Source: Acetobacteraceae bacterium
GTDB lineage: Bacteria; Pseudomonadota; Alphaproteobacteria; Acetobacterales; Acetobacteraceae
Assembly: GCA_947476855.1 (NCBI GenBank)
Contig: CANJSR010000209.1
Location: 1-8,118, forward strand
Direction: 5' to 3'
DNA length: 8,118 nt
A program made the translations under genes and the position numbers. Position 1 is the first letter of the stretch; every line of letters starts with the position of its first letter. The notes beneath the pieces are model-generated. The model did no database searches. It saw only the letters and a list, made by a program, of their open reading frames with translations, and had not been told where the DNA came from. Positions 1 through 5,071 of this stretch are shown piece after piece.

Positions 1-440
1 TCAAGGCCGCCGTCGTGGGCGATGACGAACGCGAGGAAAAGCCGAATGACGGCCGAGCGCTGCTGAATTTGGGGCACACGTTCGGGCATGCGCTGGAGGC
101 GGAGTATGGCTACGACGGCGGCCTGCTGCATGGGGAGGGTGTGGGCGTTGGCCTGGGCCTCGCCTTCAAGCTGTCCGCGAGGCTGGGCCATTGCACCCCC
201 GCCGATGCCGAACGGGTTGTGGCGCATGTCGCGGCCTGCGGGATGGCGGCGGAGTTGCGGACTCTGAACCGGCGGTTCTCGGCGGCGACGCTGGTGGGGC
301 ATATGCGGCGGGACAAGAAGGTGCGCGATGGGGCGCTGACGTTTGTGTTGGCGCGGGGGATTGGGCAGGCGTTCACGAGCGCGGATGTGCCGGTGGACGC
401 GGTGGTGGATCTGCTGCGGGAAGAGGGGTGTGAGGCGTAG
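1..440 (+). CDS. aroB: 3-dehydroquinate synthase, C-terminal part (5' truncated by window edge)
   Basis: Second enzyme of the shikimate pathway, cytosolic: it converts DAHP to 3-dehydroquinate using NAD+ and a divalent metal. The reading frame is open from base 3 and ends at TAG 438-440, leaving 145 residues, which is the C-terminal metal-binding half of a protein usually about 360 residues long. The family signature LNLGHTFGHALEAE is present; the first His of GHTFGH (codon 75-77) and the His of LLHGE (codon 129-131) match the two metal-ligand histidines of characterised DHQ synthases. The closing block RRDKKVRDGALTFVLARGIG is also typical. A GTG at position 15 is internal, not the start, because the family sequence KAAVV continues upstream of it. 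The upstream gene (often aroK) lies outside the window. Identification is secure. Confidence 0.96.
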   Translation, partial: KAAVVGDDEREEKPNDGRALLNLGHTFGHALEAEYGYDGGLLHGEGVGVGLGLAFKLSARLGHCTPADAERVVAHVAACGMAAELRTLNRRFSAATLVGHMRRDKKVRDGALTFVLARGIGQAFTSADVPVDAVVDLLREEGCEA

Positions 441-667
441 GTGGGCGCGCGAATCTCCCCCTCCCCTTGAGGGAGGGGGCCGGGGGGAGGGGTAGCAGCG
501 GCACGATCCATGGGACGGGCAGAACCCGCACTATCTTCAGGATCGCAGGCGTCTCCACCCCAACAATCCCAAACGACGGGACAGCCCCAACCCCGAATCC
601 AGATAGCGGGACCACCATGCGGCGGCCCCGTTGCCCGGGTTATCTCAGCGGTCCCACCCAGCAGAGA
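441..667. other. Intergenic spacer between convergent aroB and the hypothetical gene
   Basis: This 227-base gap lies between the stop codons of aroB and of the minus-strand gene that ends at 668. Apart from the palindromic repeat at 455-496 I see no RNA gene, no terminator with a T-tract and no credible coding sequence. The open frames across it have low-complexity Pro/Arg/Gly translations, as expected of shadow frames in GC-rich DNA. Confidence 0.6.
455..496 (+). repeat. GC-rich palindromic intergenic repeat, copy A
   Basis: The element starts CTCCCCCTCCCC, has TTGA at its centre and continues GGGAGGGGG, then a G-rich tail ending GAGGGGTAG. It can fold into a hairpin with perfect 9-bp arms (457-465 with 471-479) around a 5-base loop CTTGA. 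Copies B (4893-4930) and C (4957-4996, inverted) share the same core and the G-rich tail. It sits 15 bases after the aroB stop, so it could stop transcription or protect the mRNA end, although no T-tract follows. It is a REP-like dispersed repeat by structure; the family name is not known to me. Confidence 0.75.
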
Positions 668-1333
668 TCAGGGGGGACCGGTACTCGCGGGCAACGGCCC
701 GCCCCAACCGCACGACGACGCGCCCGCCGATGGCTGCGCCATCAAGGCGGCCATGAATATTGCCATCCGGTCCATCCACACCCTGACCATGCGTGCCAGA
801 CTGCCATCATGCAGGATGATCGCGTCCCTGATCTCCGGCCACAGCGGATGGTCGGCGTGGATGCCGAGGTCCCGGCAGATCTCCACGATCACCGCCCCAG
901 GCGCGCGGTGGCGAATGCGTTCGGCGATCTCCTCAGCCGAGGGCATGGCGCGCAGCAAGGCCGCGTCGTCCTCTGATTGACTGATCGCGGGGGGACGCGC
1001 CGGGCGTGGCCGCGCGGGTCGGGCCGGGCGGTTGGGGTTGGCCCGTTGGGCCGGCCGGGCGCGCAGCAGCCGTGATTCCAGACCGGCGGCGATGGCCAAG
1101 CCCCGCGTGATGCGCGCGATGATCAAGGCGAGGTTGAAGGTGCCGAAACGCCGAGCGACCTCCCCGCTGGGGGAAGGCGTGTTCTGGCGTTTCAGAGAGG
1201 CAACGAGATCTCGGCCATGGTCGATGATCCTCCGCACCAGCCCCAGAAGGCGCCCATACCGGTTCCGTGCCTGGTCTTGCGGACCGGAAGCGGCACCAGA
1301 TTCGGCGGTGAGGGGCGCGGCGGACATGAACAT
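668..1333 (-). CDS. Uncharacterised Acetobacteraceae-type two-module protein
   Basis: A 221-residue protein of unknown function, ATG at 1333-1331 and TGA at 670-668. It has an N-terminal conserved-looking module (about residues 25-90, with RYGRLLGLVRRIIDHGRDL and ARRFGTFNLALIIARITRGL), a Pro/Arg/Ala-rich linker (about 92-116) and a C-terminal module (about 129-198, PSAEEIAERI.., VIVEICRDLGIHADHPLWPEI, then a Met-rich helix). From memory, proteins with an FGT..[IL]ALI.ARI.RGL block and a later ICRDLGI..HPLW block recur in Acetobacteraceae without an assigned function. I see no signal peptide, convincing membrane segment or catalytic motif. A second ATG (third codon) is an equally possible start, since neither has a strong Shine-Dalgarno site. 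It is divergent from the TIR gene and convergent with aroB. The last 20 residues are low complexity. Confidence 0.72.
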   Translation of the reverse strand: MFMSAAPLTAESGAASGPQDQARNRYGRLLGLVRRIIDHGRDLVASLKRQNTPSPSGEVARRFGTFNLALIIARITRGLAIAAGLESRLLRARPAQRANPNRPARPARPRPARPPAISQSEDDAALLRAMPSAEEIAERIRHRAPGAVIVEICRDLGIHADHPLWPEIRDAIILHDGSLARMVRVWMDRMAIFMAALMAQPSAGASSCGWGGPLPASTGPP

Positions 1334-1334
1334 T

Positions 1335-1363
1335 CAAAGAACACACGCCGCGCCGGATGTCAA
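1335..1363 (-). promoter_or_regulatory. Weak candidate promoter for the minus-strand hypothetical gene
   Basis: On the minus strand a perfect TTGACA (1363-1358) is followed after 17 bases by TCTTTG (1340-1335), a poor -10. A start of transcription would fall almost on the ATG, giving a nearly leaderless mRNA. The neighbouring 1361-1380 stretch is unusually AT-rich for this window. The -35 match is good and the -10 is weak, so this is only a candidate. Confidence 0.25.
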
Positions 1364-1465
1364 GGAATAAATTCTTACAATGGTGTGTGCCAGTCCGAGT
1401 TCGCTTGATCCAGGACGCGGAATTTCCGGCCGGATCGAGGGCCTGAACGGGGGACAGGGTTTGCC

Positions 1466-1494
1466 GTGACAGGAACGACATGACCGGTTAGGGT
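1466..1494 (+). promoter_or_regulatory. Candidate promoter for the TIR-TPR gene
   Basis: GTGACA (1466-1471) matches a sigma-70 type -35 at five of six positions and is separated by 17 bases from TAGGGT (1489-1494), a poor -10. Transcription would start near 1501, leaving about 27 bases of leader before the ATG at 1528, enough for the Shine-Dalgarno site seen there. The placement is plausible but the -10 is weak. Confidence 0.28.
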
Positions 1495-1515
1495 ACTGGA
1501 GTCCCGTTGGAGGAT

Positions 1516-1521
1516 AGGGAG
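1516..1521 (+). promoter_or_regulatory. Shine-Dalgarno site that decides the start of the TIR-TPR gene
   Basis: AGGGAG lies six bases before the ATG at 1528. The longer in-frame start, TTG at 1507, has no comparable site upstream. The ATG at 1528 is therefore preferred; it removes seven residues that precede the TIR domain. Confidence 0.65.
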
Positions 1522-1527
1522 CCTCGG

Positions 1528-4113
1528 ATGCCACCGGAGCCGCCATCGATCGGTCGATACCGGGCGTTTCTTTCATATAGCCATGGAGACAAGCGCGCGG
1601 CGAAGCGCTGGCATCATCGGCTCGAAACGTTCACGGTCAACCCGATCCTGGTCGGGACCGTAACCGCGGTCGGCCCCGTCCCTGAAACCCTCTCGCCCAT
1701 CTGCCGAGACGAAATTGATCTGGCAGCGGGTGGTGAATTGAAGCCGGAAATCGCGGCGAAGCTGGACCGATCCGCCGCGCTGATCGTCATGGCATCCCCC
1801 CGCGCCGTGAAAAGTCCCTATGTCAATGAGGAGATCCGTTACTTCCGGCATACCTACCCCGACCGTCCGGTATGCGCGATCATTGTGTCGGGGAGGCCGG
1901 GTGATCCTAGGCGGGAATGCAGGCCCCTGATGCTGCGGCGTCGGCTGGCTGCGGATGGGCAACCGACGGACGAGCCGATCGAGACGTTGCTCGCCAATCC
2001 ACATTGGACCGCGGAAGGCCCATCCCGGGCGATGGCCAAGGTCGTTGCCGCACTGACCGGGTTGGATGTCAGCGCCGTGGAGGATCGGGTACGCGAGCAT
2101 GTCCGGCGTGATCTGCTGCGCCACATCGTGCCGTTGGTCGTGCTGGGGTTGGTGATGCTGCTCGGCGGCGGGCTGTTGGCTCAATGGGGGACTGGGCGGT
2201 TCGACAGCGTGGACAAGGGACTGAGTGAACTCCGGGTGGGCCAGGACCGGATGGAGGACCGGTTGCTCGCGGCGATCGCACGGGAGAAGGGGGTCCCGCT
2301 GCCGACCCTCAGGGAAATTCTTTCGGCATTCGGTTATCTGGAGGAAGCCAGCGACCCGGCCCGCGTGGAAAAGGTGCTGCGTGCTAAGGCCGACGATTAT
2401 ATTGCCCTGCAGGATCGGCTCAACCGCCTCATCAGCGATGATCCTCTTGTCCAGGACCTTCGTCAGCAGGCGGCCTCTGCCCTGTCCATGGGTCAGTTCG
2501 CTGCCGCCGACGGCGCGCTGGCCCAGGCTGAGGCGCGCGATCTGGAGGTGGTGGAGGAACTGGAGTCCCACGCGGCCCGCCGTCGCCTGAGCGCGGCGCA
2601 GAGCCGGGCGGAACGTGGTGCCGCAGCGCGGCTGCGGTTGGACTATCGCACGGCAGCCCAACATTACGCCGAGGCGGCCCGGTTGGTGCCCGCCGAAGAC
2701 ACGGTTATGCGGTGGCATTACACGATCGGTCAGGGCTTTGCGTTGTACGAAGGGGGTCGCGATTTCGGCGACAACCCGGCCCTGCGCGAGACCATCGCCA
2801 CCTTCCAGGCCGCGCTCGGCCTCGCCCAACGCGATCGTATTCCGATGGACTGGGCCGCGACGCAGAATTACCTCGGCAGCGCGCTTGCGACCCTCGGCGA
2901 GCGGGAGAGCGGGACGGCGCGGCTGGAGGAGGCGGTGGCGGCCTTCCGCGCCGCGCTGGAAGAATGGACCCGCGACCGCGTGCCGCTGGACTGGGCGGGC
3001 GCGCAGAACAACCTCGGCAACGCGCTTGTGGCCCTCGGCGCGCGGGAGAGTAGGGCCCCGGCCTCCGCCGGGGCAGGCCGACGGCGGCTGGAGGAGGCGT
3101 TGGCGGCCCACCTCGCCGCGCTGGAAGAATGGACCCGCGACCGCGTGCCGTTAGGCTGGGCGTGGGCGCAGCGCGCCCTAGGAAACGCACTTGGTGCCCT
3201 CGGCCGGCTGGAGAGCGAGACCCCGGCCTCCGCCGGGGCAGGTCGGCAGCGGCTGGAGGAGGCGGTGGCCGCCTACCGCGCCGCGCTGGAGGAAAGCCCC
3301 CGCGACAGCGTGCCACTGGCCTGGGCGGTGACGCAGGAGGGCCTTGGCCTTACTCTAAGCTTGCTCGGCGACCGGCACAGAGAAACCCCGGCGGTCGCCG
3401 AAGAAGGCCGACTGCGGTTGGAGGAAGCGTTGGCGGTCCACCGCGCCGCGCTGGAGGAAAGCCCCCGCGACCGCGTGCCGCTGGAATGGGCGGCGAGGCA
3501 GGCGGCCCTAGGTAGCGCGCTCGCGATCCTCGGTGAATGGGAAACCGGGACGGTGCGGTTGGAGGAGGCGCTGACGGTTTTCCGGGCCGCGCTGGAGGAG
3601 CAGACCCGCGACCGCGTGCCGATGGCTTGGGCGGTTACGCAGATGAACCTTGGTGCCGTCCTGTGGCGCCTTGCGGCTCGAAGTGGAAATAACTCGTTGT
3701 TGGACGATGCCGCCGTGTCGTTCAAGGCCGCCCTGGAAGAGTGTCATGCTGAGTCGGTGCCGTTCCCGTGTTCCACCGCACGTCTCTCATATCAATATGT
3801 CCTTGCGTTGATCCGAACGCGGGACAGTCCGTTCAATCAACTGCATGAACAGGTCGACGCGCTGCGGGTCGTCCTGTCAGCGAGGTCAAGGGACAATACG
3901 CCGTTGGAGTGGGCAAATGCTCAATCCGACCTCGCGATTACTGTTGCTGTTGTCGGCGAGCGCTTCGCCTCCCCGGGTCATTTGGATGAGGCGATTGCCC
4001 GGATGGAAGGGGCGGCCGAGGTTTATCGCGAGCATCATGTGCCAGACATGCTCCCACTACTTGAGCAGCGGGTCGCCAAGCTGAAGGTCATGCGGGCCAA
4101 GTGGCCCGATTAA
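1528..4113 (+). CDS. TIR domain - transmembrane - TPR-like repeat protein (861 aa)
   Basis: Predicted membrane-anchored TIR protein; residues are numbered from the ATG at 1528. Residues about 11-180 form a bacterial TIR_2-type domain: YRAFLSYSHGD (11-21), the BB-loop-like CRDEIDLAAGGEL (59-71), and ASPRAVKSPYVNEEI (89-103). Glu102 (codon 1831-1833) aligns with the catalytic Glu of TIR NADases such as SARM1 (WVHKEI), but the preceding Trp is Tyr98. Residues 201-218 are one hydrophobic helix with Arg193, Arg194 and Arg198 before it, which suggests a cytosolic N-terminus. A helical, possibly coiled-coil region follows (about 226-415). Nine TPR-like units then begin at residues 418, 465, 520, 575, 630, 677, 724, 771 and 818, with core LEEA..A.RAALEE..RDRVPL.WA..Q..LG. 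GC is about 77% at 2941-3000 but 48% at 3781-3840 by hand count. There is no signal peptide and no operon partner. The domain call is firm; NADase or defence function is inference. Confidence 0.9.
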   Translation: MPPEPPSIGRYRAFLSYSHGDKRAAKRWHHRLETFTVNPILVGTVTAVGPVPETLSPICRDEIDLAAGGELKPEIAAKLDRSAALIVMASPRAVKSPYVNEEIRYFRHTYPDRPVCAIIVSGRPGDPRRECRPLMLRRRLAADGQPTDEPIETLLANPHWTAEGPSRAMAKVVAALTGLDVSAVEDRVREHVRRDLLRHIVPLVVLGLVMLLGGGLLAQWGTGRFDSVDKGLSELRVGQDRMEDRLLAAIAREKGVPLPTLREILSAFGYLEEASDPARVEKVLRAKADDYIALQDRLNRLISDDPLVQDLRQQAASALSMGQFAAADGALAQAEARDLEVVEELESHAARRRLSAAQSRAERGAAARLRLDYRTAAQHYAEAARLVPAEDTVMRWHYTIGQGFALYEGGRDFGDNPALRETIATFQAALGLAQRDRIPMDWAATQNYLGSALATLGERESGTARLEEAVAAFRAALEEWTRDRVPLDWAGAQNNLGNALVALGARESRAPASAGAGRRRLEEALAAHLAALEEWTRDRVPLGWAWAQRALGNALGALGRLESETPASAGAGRQRLEEAVAAYRAALEESPRDSVPLAWAVTQEGLGLTLSLLGDRHRETPAVAEEGRLRLEEALAVHRAALEESPRDRVPLEWAARQAALGSALAILGEWETGTVRLEEALTVFRAALEEQTRDRVPMAWAVTQMNLGAVLWRLAARSGNNSLLDDAAVSFKAALEECHAESVPFPCSTARLSYQYVLALIRTRDSPFNQLHEQVDALRVVLSARSRDNTPLEWANAQSDLAITVAVVGERFASPGHLDEAIARMEGAAEVYREHHVPDMLPLLEQRVAKLKVMRAKWPD
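3056..3077 (+). repeat. In-frame palindromic insert in a repeat linker, copy 1
   Basis: CCCCGGCCTCCGCCGGGG (3056-3073) forms a hairpin with perfect 7-bp arms CCCCGGC/GCCGGGG around CTCC, followed by CAGG. It is the core of the 24-bp extra segment that lengthens this TPR-like unit from 47 to 55 residues, encoding the linker APASAGAG. Confidence 0.7.
3221..3242 (+). repeat. In-frame palindromic insert in a repeat linker, copy 2
   Basis: Identical over 22 bp to the insert at 3056-3077 and exactly 165 bp downstream of it, again between two TPR-like units, encoding TPASAGAG. A third, decayed version lies at about 3384-3409, where the translation is TPAVAEEG and the palindrome is broken. Confidence 0.7.
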
Positions 4114-4124
4114 CCCCCCAATGT

Positions 4125-4154
4125 TTGACGTTACCACCCCATCCCGCCTATCCA
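4125..4154 (+). promoter_or_regulatory. Candidate promoter for the FAH-family gene
   Basis: TTGACG (4125-4130) matches a -35 at five of six positions; after 18 bases comes TATCCA (4149-4154), which keeps the leading TAT of a -10. Transcription would begin near 4161, about 29 bases before the ATG. This would give the gene its own promoter just after the TIR-TPR stop codon. No clear terminator is visible between the two genes. Confidence 0.3.
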
Positions 4155-4189
4155 CGCCAAACCCACCCTGACCGGAGCACCGGACCCAA

Positions 4190-4876
4190 ATGGCTGATTA
4201 CGTCATCCCGCCCCCCGCCATCGTCTCGGTCCCCGTCGCGGGCGGTGGCAGCTTCCCCGTCCGCCGGGTCTTCTGCGTCGGCCGCAACTACGCCGAACAC
4301 GCGCGCGAAATGGGCAGCGACCCGGATCGGGAGCCTCCGTTCTTCTTCATGAAGCCCGCCGATGCCCTGCTGCTGAACGGCGCCGACATGCCCTATCCGC
4401 CGCAAAGCAAGGACCTGCATCACGAGATGGAACTGGTCGTCGCCATCGGTGAAGGCGGCGCGAACATCGCGGAAGCGGACGCGCTGCGCCACGTCTGGGG
4501 CTATGCCGCCGGCCTGGATATGACCCGCCGCGACCTCCAGAACGCCGCGAAGAAAGAGGGCAAGCCCTGGGACATGGGCAAGGGCTTCGACCACTCCGCC
4601 CCGATCGGCCTGATGGTCCCCGCCGGCCGCTGCGGCCACCCGTCCAAGGGGCTGATTGAGCTGAAGGTGAACGGCAAGGTCCGCCAGACCTCCGACCTGA
4701 GCAAGATGATCTGGAACGTGCAGGAGACGATTGCGTATCTCTCCGGCCTGGTGACGCTGGCGCCGGGGGACCTGATCTACTCCGGCACGCCCGAGGATGT
4801 GGCGGCTGTCCAGCGGGGGGATGTGCTGGAAGGGACGGTTGAGGGGGTTGGGACGATCCGCACGCGGATTGTTTGA
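4190..4876 (+). CDS. Fumarylacetoacetate hydrolase family protein, fumarylpyruvate hydrolase-like
   Basis: Cytosolic metal-dependent C-C hydrolase of the FAH superfamily, 228 residues. GRNYAEHAREM (31-41) supplies His37 and Glu40, which match the FAHD1 catalytic pair. Glu79 and Glu81 in HHEMELVVAIG plus Asp110 in GLDMTRRD match the FAHD1 metal ligands, with the same 2- and 29-residue spacing. KGFDHSAPIG, VNGKVRQTSDLSKMIW and GDLIYSGTPEDVAA are further family blocks. The sequence resembles the fumarylpyruvate hydrolases of gentisate breakdown (NagK type), which split fumarylpyruvate into fumarate and pyruvate; acylpyruvase or oxaloacetate decarboxylase activity is the main alternative. No gentisate dioxygenase or isomerase gene is in view, so the substrate is inferred. 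The Shine-Dalgarno match is weak (GGAG 12 bases before the ATG). Length is normal for the short FAH class. Confidence 0.92.
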   Translation: MADYVIPPPAIVSVPVAGGGSFPVRRVFCVGRNYAEHAREMGSDPDREPPFFFMKPADALLLNGADMPYPPQSKDLHHEMELVVAIGEGGANIAEADALRHVWGYAAGLDMTRRDLQNAAKKEGKPWDMGKGFDHSAPIGLMVPAGRCGHPSKGLIELKVNGKVRQTSDLSKMIWNVQETIAYLSGLVTLAPGDLIYSGTPEDVAAVQRGDVLEGTVEGVGTIRTRIV

Positions 4877-4892
4877 GGGGGTGCTACGTTGA

Positions 4893-4930
4893 CTCCCCTC
4901 CCCTTGAGGGAGGGGTTGGGGGAGGGGTAG
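4893..4930 (+). repeat. GC-rich palindromic intergenic repeat, copy B
   Basis: Same core as copy A: CTCCCCTCCCC, TTGA, GGGAGGGG, then a G-rich tail ending GAGGGGTAG. Perfect 8-bp arms at 4895-4902 and 4908-4915 enclose the loop CTTGA. It starts 17 bases after the FAH-family stop codon, so it can form a hairpin at the end of that mRNA. Confidence 0.75.
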
Positions 4931-4956
4931 ACGCGCCCCAGTTCCGTGCCGCGACA

Positions 4957-4996
4957 CCCCCCACCCCAGCCCTCCCCCTCAAGGGGGGAGGGGGCT
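4957..4996 (-). repeat. GC-rich palindromic intergenic repeat, copy C (inverted)
   Basis: Read on the minus strand this is the same element as copies A and B: GCCCCCTCCCCCC, TTGA, GGGGGAGGG and a G-rich tail. Its orientation is opposite to copy B, 26 bases away, so the pair can form either two small hairpins or one long one. It lies between the 3' ends of the FAH-family gene and the histidine kinase gene and may serve both transcripts as a shared end structure. Confidence 0.7.
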
Positions 4997-5071
4997 TCCG
5001 GGGACTCACCCCATTGCATGGCCACTCCATCACATGGCCACCCAACCCGGGGGCTTACCCAACCCCGAACC

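Larger units (their letters stand above)
2779..4104 (+). repeat. Tandem coding repeat array, 141-bp basic unit (nine copies, some degenerate)
   Basis: Unit starts fall at 2779, 2920, 3085, 3250, 3415, 3556, 3697, 3838 and 3979. The steps are 141, 165, 165, 165, 141, 141, 141 and 141 bp, that is, a strict 47-residue unit with three units lengthened by exactly 24 bp. The middle units are very similar as DNA: 2949-2985 and 3114-3150 are identical over 37 bp. The last three units are strongly diverged and lower in GC. The pattern suggests recent duplication or gene conversion in the middle of the array on an older scaffold. Confidence 0.85.

Noticed and set aside
467..980. Overlapping plus-strand open frames of 156 and 169 codons in the aroB downstream region
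   Set aside because: They start inside or beside a palindromic repeat, have low-complexity Pro/Arg translations, and overlap the minus-strand gene whose modules look conserved.
1573..3111. A 512-codon open frame on the minus strand opposite the TIR-TPR gene
   Set aside because: It has no recognisable domain, its translation is rich in Gln, Arg and His, and it mirrors the codon structure of the plus-strand gene, whose TIR and TPR motifs are unmistakable. It is a shadow of GC-rich coding DNA.
2779..4104. CRISPR array or short tandem satellite
   Set aside because: The 141/165-bp periodicity is in frame and encodes TPR-like helices; there are no short identical repeats separated by unique spacers.
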